A stretch of 64,000 nt of DNA, from positions 1 to 64,000 of the forward strand of contig CAZXXS010000035.1 of assembly GCA_964644845.1 (NCBI GenBank). The letters run 5' to 3'. A model generated the notes under the pieces. That model was not told where the DNA came from and ran no database searches. It was given only the letters and a program-made list of their open reading frames with translations. The translations under genes were made by a program, and so were the position numbers. This document shows positions 1 to 9,000 of the stretch, piece after piece; within the stretch, counting starts at the first letter, position 1; the number at the start of each line of letters is the position of its first letter. This stretch comes from Geothermovivens sp964644845 (GTDB taxonomy: Bacteria > Zhuqueibacterota > Zhuqueibacteria > Oleimicrobiales > Geothermoviventaceae).

Positions 1-310
1 CCCCCCTCGAGCTTGTCAACCGTTTTCTTCGGTTTCCGCTGCCGGGCACGAAAGGGACGGCGCCAAAGCGTGACCCGGTTTTCAGCAAGTTTCTCCGAAG
101 AGCCGAACCGCAGGAGCACGGGGGACGCAGAGCCCTGCGGAGCCACTTTCGCTCCGGGAACGGGCGCGGGGGTCTGCTTCTCGCGCGGGGGAACACGCTC
201 CACAGAACTGTGCGAACGAACGAAGCCGCTGCAGTTTCGGGCACGCCGTCAGGTTCATGCGCCCCCCCTGGCGTTCTTCCCGGTTTGGTGGTGAGCCCGT
301 GCGCGCTGCA

Positions 311-368
311 GCCAGGCGGGATTCGACTCTCACCGCACAAGCCGCCAAGGGCGCGAAGGAATTCGTGG
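311..368 (+). repeat. Dispersed repeat, copy A
   Basis: This segment aligns over about 60 bases with 630-690. Both contain a GGCGnGATTnGACT block, then ACCGCACAA, then a purine-rich CCAAGGGCGCGAAGGA-type tract. The copies differ at roughly one base in four, so they are old or only loosely conserved. Confidence 0.5.
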
Positions 369-582
369 ACCGGGGCGGAGCCAAACGGCCCTCCCCGGCC
401 ACGCGCTCCCAACGGCCGCTTTCAGTCCGAAGGACCAACAGCCCGGCGAATCCCGGAAAGAACGGACTGGGAGGTCCAGCGCAGCTTACGGGGACGAGTT
501 CAGCCCCGTGGCGCTGTCTATGGGCGCAGCAGCCTCGCGTCCTCCAGGTTCTAACGCGCCCTTCTCGTCTCCAATGTGCTTT

Positions 583-613
583 TTCCTTGGCGTTCTTGGC
601 GACTTTGCGGTGA
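583..613 (-). repeat. Dispersed repeat, inverted copy B
   Basis: Read on the minus strand this matches the core of copies A and C: TCACCGCAAAG, then CGCCAAGAACGCCAAGG. It lies 17 bases left of copy C in opposite orientation, so B and C form an inverted pair. Confidence 0.5.
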
Positions 614-629
614 GTCCATTGCCATTCCA

Positions 630-690
630 GCCCGGCGCGATTTGACTTCAACCGCACAACGCGCAAAGGGGGCCAAGAAGTCTGCGACCC
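630..690 (+). repeat. Dispersed repeat, copy C
   Basis: This is the longer partner of copy A, with the GGCGCGATTTGACTT block, ACCGCACAA and a purine-rich tract in the same order. It forms an inverted pair with copy B. Confidence 0.5.
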
Positions 691-800
691 GGGGGCCGGA
701 CCATCCAGGCTGAACCGAGGCGCACGGGTCGACCCTCAGAAAAGCGCTTGCGACCCGCGCCGGTGGCTTTCCGGTTTGTCACCCGCCCCGTTCTCCCGCC

Positions 801-840
801 TGCGCGTTGTTCACCCTCGCGTCCTTAGCGATTTTACGGC
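801..840 (-). repeat. Dispersed repeat, inverted copy D
   Basis: On the minus strand it reads GCCGTAAAATCGCTAAGG followed by ACGCGAGGGTGAA, a diverged version of the core in copy B (CCGCAAAGTCGCCAAG). The orientation is the same as B. Confidence 0.4.
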
Positions 841-958
841 GCCTCGGTCGCCCTTCCAGGCCCGGACCATCTCTCTCCCCGCCGAATCCCCCATCCCCAG
901 TCCTTTCTCCAGTCGCCCAGCGGGCGCCGTCCGCATTCGCCTGGTTCGCCTTTCACCA

Positions 959-2104
959 CTACTTTAGCAGCAGGATCTTCCGGCATTGCCTGAACCGACC
1001 GGCCTGCAGTATGACCAGGTACACGCCACTGGGCATCTCACCGGCCCGAAAAGCCACCTGGTACATTCCCGCATCGCGGTACCCGTTCGCCAGGTGCGCC
1101 ACAACCCGCCCGGTTAGATCCATTACCTGGAGCTTCACGAAAGCACCGTTCACGATCCGGTAGGAGAGAACCGTCGTCGAGTTGAAAGGATTCGGAGCGG
1201 GTGGAAGCAATTCCGTCGCACCCTTGGCGGACGGCTGGCCCGGTTGGGCTTGCCGCCCGCCCGCACGTGAGCCCGGCTTGGCGGCGGTGTCCGTGTTGAT
1301 GACCACGGTATTGGACGGGTCCGATTCGGGCGAATGGGCCGCCCTGGCTGTCACATAGTAATAGCTCGGATTCCCGAATTTCAGAATTCTCACCCCGGTG
1401 TCGGTGAACTCCGTCTCGGCAATCGGCGCCGCGTTGACTTTGTGGTAACCATCGCCGACATCGCGGTAGACATCGTAGGTGAAAGTGACCCCCGAAGGGT
1501 GGACAGGAGCATCCCAAGAGAAGTGCGGATGCTGGCCCACTGACCCGGAGTTTGTGCAGCGGAAATTGAGTGGTGCAGTTGGCTGGAGCCACGTGGGATC
1601 GTTGTACAGGTCGATGTGAGTGACCTCGGTTGACGTGCCATCCCAGTAGAATTTGTCATCAGCACGATCGTATACCACATACTTGTCTCCTGTGAACCAG
1701 TAGCCGTAGCAATCGACATACAGTTTTGCGTTTCCGCCTTCGACGGAGATGGTGTAGGACAGTTGCTCCCCGTACAGTTCGGCCCTTCCTAATCGTGGAT
1801 ATTCCGGGGGCGCATCATCGCTGGAGTCCCATCCTTTGAGGGTTCCTTGATAGTCACCTTCAATGACCAGATCTACCGGATCGGTGAACTTGGGCTCGAC
1901 AGTGAGGTTGCCCTCGGGATCCCAGGCCGGGGAGCAGTTCAGCTCAGTGTGGAAGACAAGCCTGGCTCCCCCGGTATTGCGCGTTTTCAGGAAGATTTCC
2001 AGCTTGAAACTGGCGGTCTTCTGGCACAACCCGGATCTCCACAGAGTCGCCATCAAAGTAGTCGCCAGCGAGCCCAACAACGGAAACCTTCTCCGCATGG
2101 ACAT
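959..2104 (-). CDS. Secreted FnIII-like protein with type IX sorting domain
   Basis: This 381-residue exported protein of unknown function begins with basic residues and a hydrophobic stretch consistent with a signal peptide (about 1-27). Residues about 175-272 look like a fibronectin type III fold, with the terms 'YDVYRDVGDGY' and 'YYYVTARA'. Residues about 299-381 are a type IX sorting domain: PAPNPFNSTT, DLTGRVV, PSGVYLV and a basic end (RKILLLK). A strong RBS (AAGGAGG) precedes the ATG at 2104; a second ATG two codons later is also possible. The gene lies 15 bp downstream of the PQQ lipoprotein gene, so the two are probably co-transcribed. The middle part, roughly 30-170, I do not recognise. 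By family knowledge such proteins are released or surface-attached after passing the type IX system. Confidence 0.8.
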   Translation of the reverse strand: MSMRRRFPLLGSLATTLMATLWRSGLCQKTASFKLEIFLKTRNTGGARLVFHTELNCSPAWDPEGNLTVEPKFTDPVDLVIEGDYQGTLKGWDSSDDAPPEYPRLGRAELYGEQLSYTISVEGGNAKLYVDCYGYWFTGDKYVVYDRADDKFYWDGTSTEVTHIDLYNDPTWLQPTAPLNFRCTNSGSVGQHPHFSWDAPVHPSGVTFTYDVYRDVGDGYHKVNAAPIAETEFTDTGVRILKFGNPSYYYVTARAAHSPESDPSNTVVINTDTAAKPGSRAGGRQAQPGQPSAKGATELLPPAPNPFNSTTVLSYRIVNGAFVKLQVMDLTGRVVAHLANGYRDAGMYQVAFRAGEMPSGVYLVILQAGRFRQCRKILLLK

Positions 2105-2119
2105 TCCACCTCCTTCTTG

Positions 2120-3430
2120 TCACTCAATTGAGTAGACTTTGTCTCCGCCCGGTGCGAACCAGCTCCCGTAGACCATCCTTCCCCATGCAATTGCGGGCGA
2201 TGTTCCGCGCGGTGGGTCGCTCTCGAGGAGACTCTCTGAGGTGCCGTCCTGAGAGATCGAGCGCAGCGTTGCGTTGCCAACACCGGATGCACGGGAGAGA
2301 GCGAATACGGCCCCCGGGGGAACCACGATGAGCGACGCCACGGGATTCGCAGCCCAGGCAGCGGGTAGTTCCCAACGGATTTTGCCCTCGCAGTCAAACG
2401 AGAGAAGCACCCACTCCGTACCGCTCCGCCCGGCGAATGCGTAGAGATTTCCACGCTCGTCCACGGCCATCTCCAGCTCAGTGGTGTAGGCCAAATGGGC
2501 GGTCCACCGGACTTTCCCCTCCGGGCTCAAACAATAGATCCCCGTCCGGGGCGCCTCCGCCGAGCCTTTGCCCCCGCCCGCGGAAATGTACACATTTCCC
2601 TGATTGTCCACCAACGGGGTGCTTAGCACAGACCCGGTGTACCGCTTCCACTTCACCTCTCCTTGTGCTGTCAGGGCCGCAACACCAGCGGTGTCGGCTG
2701 CCGCACCGGCCAGGAAAGCCACGTAGAGCGTCTCGCCATCGGGCGAAATCGACAGACCCGGACCCGGATCAAAACGGAGCGCGTGCGAGGACCACATCAA
2801 ACCACCGGAGGGATCCAGCGCGTACAGGACGTGATCACCCGCGACGAAGTAGACGGCGCCATCCCGCCCAATCCCCGCTGTGCTGCAGTAGATATCGCTT
2901 CCCGTGTCGAACGTCCACTTGAGCGTCCCGTTAGCATTGACGGCGTAGAAGAGTCCGTCCCGGGAACCGACGTAAATCGTCCCGTCAGCCCGGACCAGGG
3001 GTGAACAGCCGTGGTCCGGGGACGCGTGAGACCCTTCACGTTGCAATGGGAACTTCCACTTGAGCCCCCCTTCCCAGCTAACAGCGTAAAGGAGTACAGG
3101 ACATTCGCCATCCGAAGAGTCGTACGCGGTCACGAAGTACAGCGTGGAGTCAGGACCAACCACGACCGACGTGGCGACCGGACCTCCCGTGGGCAACTCC
3201 CAGGCCATTTTCCCTTTGGCGGGTCCGCGAGTAGTCGCTCGTCCGGTGGATTGCGGATCGTGGTGGTGCATCGGCCATGGGCTGTCCGCCAGGCTGGGCC
3301 AAGGAACCGGCGTCTGGGGGCACACCGCGCCGCCCTGGCTCGGCTCCGGCGGGTAGACCTTGCGGCATGCCACCAGAGTCGCAGCGCCAAGCAAGAGCAC
3401 GGCGGCTATTCTCCGAGCAGCTCTCAGCAT
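2120..3430 (-). CDS. PQQ-type beta-propeller lipoprotein
   Basis: This 436-residue lipoprotein has a signal peptide ending in a lipobox (LVAC, Cys about 22), so it should be lipid-anchored in the envelope. The rest is a run of PQQ-like blades, each with 'G.IYVGS..G..YA.. .G.L.W.F' signatures, for example DGTIYVGSRDGLFYAVN and AVYFVAGDHVLYALD. This fold resembles BamB and quinoprotein dehydrogenases, but no catalytic residues for a quinoprotein are evident, so a scaffold or binding role is more likely. I chose the ATG at 3430 because AAGGAG lies six bases upstream; an ATG at 3451 would leave the RBS inside the coding region. A promoter-like site at 3672-3700 and a hairpin at 3478-3526 lie upstream. 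Confidence 0.8.
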   Translation of the reverse strand: MLRAARRIAAVLLLGAATLVACRKVYPPEPSQGGAVCPQTPVPWPSLADSPWPMHHHDPQSTGRATTRGPAKGKMAWELPTGGPVATSVVVGPDSTLYFVTAYDSSDGECPVLLYAVSWEGGLKWKFPLQREGSHASPDHGCSPLVRADGTIYVGSRDGLFYAVNANGTLKWTFDTGSDIYCSTAGIGRDGAVYFVAGDHVLYALDPSGGLMWSSHALRFDPGPGLSISPDGETLYVAFLAGAAADTAGVAALTAQGEVKWKRYTGSVLSTPLVDNQGNVYISAGGGKGSAEAPRTGIYCLSPEGKVRWTAHLAYTTELEMAVDERGNLYAFAGRSGTEWVLLSFDCEGKIRWELPAAWAANPVASLIVVPPGAVFALSRASGVGNATLRSISQDGTSESLLESDPPRGTSPAIAWGRMVYGSWFAPGGDKVYSIE

Positions 3431-3477
3431 GATATTCTCCTTGGTCAACATTCGATCATCTCCATCCGTAACAAGCT

Positions 3478-3526
3478 AAAGCCCGGCCCCCATCCGCACA
3501 CACCTCACGGACGGAAGCCGGGCTTT
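3478..3526 (-). terminator. GC-rich hairpin in leader of PQQ lipoprotein gene
   Basis: A perfect 10-bp stem (AAAGCCCGGC at 3478-3487 with GCCGGGCTTT at 3517-3526) encloses a 29-base loop that can itself pair (TCCG with CGGA). On the minus strand it is followed by only a short T run (TTTAGCTTGTT). It lies 47 bases before the lipoprotein start and downstream of a promoter-like site. It could be an attenuator or the end of transcripts from the ceramidase-like gene. Confidence 0.45.
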
Positions 3527-3636
3527 CCCTTGTTCCACTGGGCGCACGGCATCTTCTCCCCCCGGCGCTCACTGGAAAACCACCCCACCCGAACATGACT
3601 CTCAGCTCCGTTGCCCCTCGGTTACCCTCTTGCCTG

Positions 3637-3654
3637 GCGGGCATCCCTGCCCGC
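3637..3654. repeat. Perfect short palindrome
   Basis: The arms GCGGGCA and TGCCCGC flank a TCCC loop. There is no T run on either side, so it is not an obvious terminator. It belongs to a small cluster of similar hairpins between 3637 and 3756 and resembles the hairpins near 14634 and 47133. Confidence 0.4.
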
Positions 3655-3671
3655 ACTCTCGCTACAACCGA

Positions 3672-3700
3672 AACTTACTACCGCACCCCGAGTTTGTCAA
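3672..3700 (-). promoter_or_regulatory. Sigma-70-type promoter for PQQ lipoprotein gene
   Basis: On the minus strand a consensus -35 (TTGACA, 3695-3700) is followed after exactly 17 bp by TAAGTT (3672-3677). Transcription would start near 3664, about 230 bases before the lipoprotein start codon, and would include the hairpin at 3478-3526. Confidence 0.5.
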
Positions 3701-4146
3701 GCGTCTTTTGCCGCGAGGGAATCCCCGCAGTTTTCGTCCCAGCAGGAATGGGACTTCCAGTCCGGGCCCTGGCCGCTGAGAAGTCTGCCGTAGCACACCT
3801 GCTCTTTCAAACACCCGCTCAGCGTAACCTCCATTTTTCCACCTCCGGACCGCCACTGCCTCACTGATTTTCATTGCCTGAAACATGGTACAGCAAGCCC
3901 GAACCGAAATCGAACAAACACCTCGCTGCCTCGACTTGCGTTGTCAGCCGCGATTAACCTTCCTGCCCGAAAACATTTCTCCCCTGTTTGTCTTCCGCCT
4001 TTGGTTCGCCGATGACATGTCCGCGTGCGCTCGGCGCCCCTCCGCAGCACGACACAACAACCACTGGCAGCGCCCAACCTCAGGCCGCCACCCTGCGTCC
4101 TCACCGATTCCGCTCGCACGGAAACGCCTACACCCACCTCAACCCT

Positions 4147-5754
4147 TCACAGGGGCAACATCGGCTTCCTTTGCCGACTGCCGCTTTCCCACTGCTGGTA
4201 AGCTTCCAGCAGCGCCCGCACGGCCGCGTAGACCGTCGGCCCCGTCTCGGGCCCGAGAGAATTGATTTCGCCGTACGGTGACTTCTTTGCGTTGTAGAGG
4301 TACGGTGGTTTCTGATCCCACTCGCTTTGGGGGATGATGTAGCCGATTTCGTCGTTGGCCAGACCAACAAGAATCTTCATCTTTGCTTCCAGCAAGTCGA
4401 AAAGCGGCGGCACTTCGACGGGGGCCACGTCAAAATCGGCCCCGGCGGGATGCTCAATCCCTCCAACGACGATTTCCGGGTAGATTTCGCCCGGGATGCA
4501 AAGAATGGCCACTTCACCCAGGCGAATCAGATCCACTTCGGTGCGCAGTTTTTTCCAGCCGGCCCAACCGCGTTCAAGAACGCCCAACGCCCCACCAAGC
4601 TGAAAGTACGGATTGCTAAGAGCCACCTTGAACGTGCGCGCTGCGACACTCAGAACGGGAGCCTCCACCCGTACGGCCTTGTCCTGATTCGCAAGAACCT
4701 GGATGGCGAGGCTGAGCCCGATCGCGTCCGCCTTTTCGAAACTCGTTTCCGTCAGCTTTTCGCCCGTGAACGGGTGCACTGTCTCCGTGTGCAGGGGCGT
4801 CAGCAAGCCGCCCAGCGCACCGTTTACGTACACTGCGATTCCCCCCAATCCCTTGTACATCTGTTCGCCGTTCCAAACAACGCCACGCTCCACGTAGTCG
4901 CGAAAGTACCCTACGAAATCGGCCGTGATGAGCAAGTTGTCGCTTCCCAGAGCCTCCGGATGATTGGCCCACGCCAGCAGGCTGCCCTGCGGATCCCCGG
5001 TTTCTGCGTCCACAAAACGAAGCACCCGGACGCCGAGATCGTAGACGTAGGGAGGCCGCGTGTCGACCGCCAGCCCCTCTGGAATTTCGTCGATCTGCCA
5101 CCGGGTAACCACCGTCGGACGCAGGCCATCCACTGCCTGGCCGATGGCTTTCACAACAGCTTCGTGAACAAACCGGCGGTACCGCGAATCGACACCACTG
5201 TGAAAGGGATCCCGTCCCCAGATGCCGATCAGATCCGGCACTTCGTGGTCGTGAATGGCGTGAATGACCACCTGGTCGATGCCCCATTCTTCCGGAACAA
5301 GTTCGCGGACATCCACCACGTCATCGTGCATGAAACCGATCGCGTCCAGGGCCACGAGGGCCAACCGCACACGGCCGTCGTCAAGAACCATCGCCCTGGC
5401 CCAGATGTCGTCGTGCACGCCGGCCGCCGCCCGGTCGTTGTGGAACCCTGCAAGCCAGATCGGGTCAAAACGCCCGTTCCCGTTGACGTCTACAAAAGAA
5501 TCCCCCTTGGCCGGTTCGTAACGGGCGTTCCCGTCCACGTCCACAGCCCAGTCGTAGCCCTCCGGCGTAATCGAGGCCTTGCCAAAGCCCGCTTCGAGCT
5601 GACTGGCTGGCTGATTCGGATCCTCAGGCACAAAGAGGTTCAGCTCGTAGCCCCGGTGACGGTCGCGAACGTGCCACCCTGCCCAGGCAGCTACCCCCAC
5701 AACCAGAAGCACCAGAACCAGCACAAACCACCGCAAGACACGCCAAACTTTCAT
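4147..5754 (-). CDS. Neutral/alkaline ceramidase-like hydrolase, membrane-anchored
   Basis: This 535-residue protein has a single N-terminal transmembrane segment (about 7-25), so the body should lie outside the cytoplasm. It resembles the neutral/alkaline non-lysosomal ceramidase family: an early 'EAGFGKASITPEGY' strand, 'IHAIHDHEVPD' in the place of the family's metal-binding His motif, and 'WANHPEALG' like the conserved 'NHP' segment. The family hydrolyses the amide bond of ceramides, but many bacterial members are uncharacterised, so the substrate here is open. Residues 71-98 hold two DxDGN/DxNGN loops (DVDGNARYE, DVNGNGRFD) like calcium-binding sites, inserted near the N terminus. The ATG at 5754 fits the signal anchor. 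A TTGACA hexamer lies about 75 bases upstream. Confidence 0.75.
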   Translation of the reverse strand: MKVWRVLRWFVLVLVLLVVGVAAWAGWHVRDRHRGYELNLFVPEDPNQPASQLEAGFGKASITPEGYDWAVDVDGNARYEPAKGDSFVDVNGNGRFDPIWLAGFHNDRAAAGVHDDIWARAMVLDDGRVRLALVALDAIGFMHDDVVDVRELVPEEWGIDQVVIHAIHDHEVPDLIGIWGRDPFHSGVDSRYRRFVHEAVVKAIGQAVDGLRPTVVTRWQIDEIPEGLAVDTRPPYVYDLGVRVLRFVDAETGDPQGSLLAWANHPEALGSDNLLITADFVGYFRDYVERGVVWNGEQMYKGLGGIAVYVNGALGGLLTPLHTETVHPFTGEKLTETSFEKADAIGLSLAIQVLANQDKAVRVEAPVLSVAARTFKVALSNPYFQLGGALGVLERGWAGWKKLRTEVDLIRLGEVAILCIPGEIYPEIVVGGIEHPAGADFDVAPVEVPPLFDLLEAKMKILVGLANDEIGYIIPQSEWDQKPPYLYNAKKSPYGEINSLGPETGPTVYAAVRALLEAYQQWESGSRQRKPMLPL

Positions 5755-6059
5755 GTTTTTCCTCCGACTGCGTCAGCTTTCCCAAGCCTCAAGCTTCCAA
5801 TCCCGTTGTGCCACCCCAAATCCCAACGTTTGTCAACGCAAAACGGAAACGGCGAAGGTCACCACGCAGCAGTCCTTCCCCACCCCAAGGGCGCCCCGTT
5901 ACGTGCAAAACCCCACACCTCAAGAAATGCTGACGCCGAGTCCCTGCGACGCCCGTTCAGCGACGACCAAAAGCCACCGTGGTTTCGCAAAGCCGTACGC
6001 GATCCGTGGCTTTTCGTCTGCCCGTGAAGGGCGTGGACCGGTCAGGTGGAACGCCACGC
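5755..6059. other. Intergenic stretch, possible -35 element
   Basis: There is no gene. The only signal is a TTGACA hexamer on the minus strand at 5831-5836, oriented toward the ceramidase-like gene; the bases 17 bp downstream (TGGCAC) are a poor -10, so the promoter call is weak. Confidence 0.35.
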
Positions 6060-9000
6060 TCACCTCAGCAGAACCATTTTTCGAACCCGCCGTTCCGTCC
6101 CGAACTTCAGCAGACAGGTGTACACACCGCTGGCCAGAGTCTGGCCGGCGTCGTCCCGGCCATCCCAGGCAAGGCGAAATGAGCCGGGACCGCGCCGCCC
6201 GTCGAAAAGCGTCCGGACCCTTTGGCCAGCAGCATTGAAAATGAAAACCCCAAGCTGCCCCTGACGGGGCAAATCGATGCGAAGCTGAGTGGTGGCGTTG
6301 AACGGATTCGGGTAGACCGGGTACAGACCGAGTTTCCGGGGTAGCTGTCTGTCTGAACTGCCGGAAACGGTAGAAACGGCGAACGGTTTCACGTCAACCT
6401 GCGAAAAGACCACGCGAATCCGCTTGTCCGCAAGGCCCGCTGCGGCTGCCATGCCCACAAGCACCGTGGAGTCGAGTGGGACGTAGACGGTGTGCAACGG
6501 GGCTCCCCACGAAATTCCGTCCGGTGAGGCGAACGTACGCAGGCTGTCCCCTTGCCTCTCGACGCGGAGCCAGAGCGGCGTTTCCGTCGAGATTTCCCTG
6601 TGACCCGCAGACTTCAACCGTCCCCCGTCAGCGGCGCGCCATTTGGAAAACACGCCGTAGCGAGGCATGACAATCAGGCCGCCGAACGCAGCCTTGTCCG
6701 CCAACGAATTCCGAACCATCAGACCAGCCAAACACCCGCTGCCCAAATCCGAAAGTTCATCGAGGCGGGCTGTTACCGTGGCATCCCCCTGAAGAGGCTG
6801 GTAAACAAAATGGAACGAATCGCCCAGAAATGCGATCATGCCACTGCCACCCGCTCGCATCTCGAAACGACCGTTCTGGTAAACGGTGTACCCCGGCAGC
6901 CCAACACTCCCAACATCCGCAAACTGCCAGGGCGGTGGAACCAAGTGCTCCGACACAATCTCCACGTCGTCAATGCGGGCCCGAACCTCGCCGGCCCGTC
7001 CCTCACCGGAGTAGGCAACCAAAATCTTCTGCAAGGAGTGCCCCTCTGCAAATCGACCCACCCTGCACGTCACACGAGTCCAGCTACCAACCTCGCCCCG
7101 ACCCGCGCTCAAAGGCAGGCTGTCGTCTGCGACAGGGCGGAGCTCTGCGAGGCAGGAACCATCTTCGAACAGAAGATCCACGAAAACCCGGCGTCCAAGC
7201 TCACTTGCAGGCCTTACCCAGTAGGAAAGCACCGTACTCTCCACCACCGGGAGGCTGAGACCCAGGACCTTGAATTTGACAGAAGCCGAATCAAGACCAC
7301 TGTCCACAAACGCAACCTGCAAGGCAGCAACCCCGCTGTGGGCACCGACGTCCGCAACACGCTCACAGATCGGTTCGCTCTGACCCTGCAAAGCTCCCAC
7401 GCCCCGACCAGCGAAAACAGCGTTTTCCCAATCCGGGAGCAAATCCCCGTCCTCCCAGCCAGTTTTCAGCTGAACACCCTTGCGAACCTGGCCCTTGTTG
7501 TAGTCGGCACTCAACTTGTTCCCAGCCTGGTTCTGAACAGCAAACGGCTTTTCAGCCCAGCTCGCCAGGATCTCGACCCGTCGTACGCCGGGGCCAATCA
7601 GGTACTGGGGTGTGTAGTCGCGCGTGATGGTCACGTTCACCAACCGGGTTTGTCCAGCACTCAAACGGAACGGGCCGTTCTTCGTGTGAATCTGTTGAAT
7701 CTCCACCCGCCCGTCTCCCTGGAAGTCGATTGTGGGACCGTTCTTTTCTCCCCACGCGAGGATTCCAAAGAAACGCGCGTGCCCGGAAAACGCTGGATCC
7801 GTGGTAATCTCCCCGTACGGCGTTGCGCCCAGGATGACAAGCTGGCTGTTCACGAAATTCAGCAACGAGCCTTCCGGGCAAGCCAAGTGCACGGCACGGC
7901 TGGCAGCGTCCGTGCCGTGGAGAAAAACGTCTGCACGGCAGGGTCCTCCTTCGTTCGCAAAGGCCAGACCTTTTTCCGCCGCGTAGACAAACGTACCCAT
8001 CACGTGCTCGTGCCCACACGCTCCGTAGCGAAAAGCCTCCAGGTTGGCCTGCTGGTAGGCACGGAGCGTCTCGAAGTCAGGCGCGGAAGCCACGGGGTAG
8101 CCGGGCGCGCGCAGCCAGTAGTGTGGGTTGAACTGCACGTTCTCGACCCACCCCTCGCCAGCATTCTGTCCCACCGAGATGCCTGTCTTAAGGGGTGAGC
8201 CGCCCACGTAGCTGATTACGTGCCCTTCGGACGGGAAAGACGCGAAGTCCAGCCCCTGGTAGACGTTGCCCAGCGAGACGTCCTTGACCCAGCAGCGCGG
8301 CCCCAGCGCCCGAATGGCCCACGGGTAGGCGTGCACCGCAGACGTAGTCTGCTCCGGGTACCACAAGCTGAGACCACGAACCCCTGAGCCAGCCTCGAGC
8401 GAAATGAAAGGATCCCCGCTTGGATTGTCTTTACCCTCGTAAACCAACAGAACCGACCCCTGGGAAACTGTGTGGTGCGGCACGTCCCAAATGCCGCGCA
8501 ATTCCACTCCCGTAGGCACACGCAGATGGCCGTTGATTCTGTACCAGCCCGCAGGCACGTACACAGTACCACCGGTCTGGCCGGCGGCATCCAGAGCAGC
8601 CTGAAAAGCAGCTGTGTTGTCGGTTTGACCGTCGGCGACGGCGCCGTAGTCCTGAACAACGTACAGGTTGTCGCTGGGCGGACGCGGTGTTTCAGCCCAC
8701 GGATGCGAAGCCACGTCCAGGCGTTCCAGATGAAGATTCTCCTGCGAGATCTGCACCTCGCCCGCGCTGTGGTTCTCGACGAGCGGCTTTCCCGGGTAGG
8801 CGTTGTCAAGGATTTGTGCGTCCGTTACGTTGCGTCCAAGTCGGATCTGTGTGGCCGCCCGCTTGAACCGACTACCCAGAACCGACAGCGAACCGCCCCC
8901 GACGTCCAACGCCGCGGCCGATTCGCCCCAGTTGTCAAACGTACAATTCTGAAACGAAAGCCTGCCTGTGGACTGCGGATCGGCCACAACCGCCGACGTT

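Larger units (their letters stand above)
1..958. other. Gene-free region with dispersed repeats
   Basis: No ORF here resembles a protein; those present overlap one another in several frames. The stretch holds four degenerate copies of one repeat (near 311, 583, 630 and 801). A perfect TTGACA hexamer on the minus strand at 14-19 points out of the left edge and could be the -35 of a gene beyond the window. Confidence 0.6.
3527..4146. other. Gene-free stretch with promoter and palindromes
   Basis: No convincing gene is present. The stretch contains a promoter-like site (3672-3700, minus strand) and short palindromes, including GCGGGCA/TGCCCGC at 3637-3654, a GCGAGGGAATCCCCGC palindrome just after 3710, and GTCCCA/TGGGAC near 3738-3756. 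The rest, up to the ceramidase stop at 4147, shows nothing I recognise. Confidence 0.5.

Noticed and set aside
3478..3526. Riboswitch (cyclic di-GMP or cobalamin type)
   Set aside because: The hairpin lacks the conserved cores of those classes; I keep it only as a hairpin or terminator.
4327..6027. A 566-codon plus-strand ORF antisense to the ceramidase-like gene
   Set aside because: The opposite strand encodes a recognisable membrane-anchored hydrolase; this frame is a shadow.
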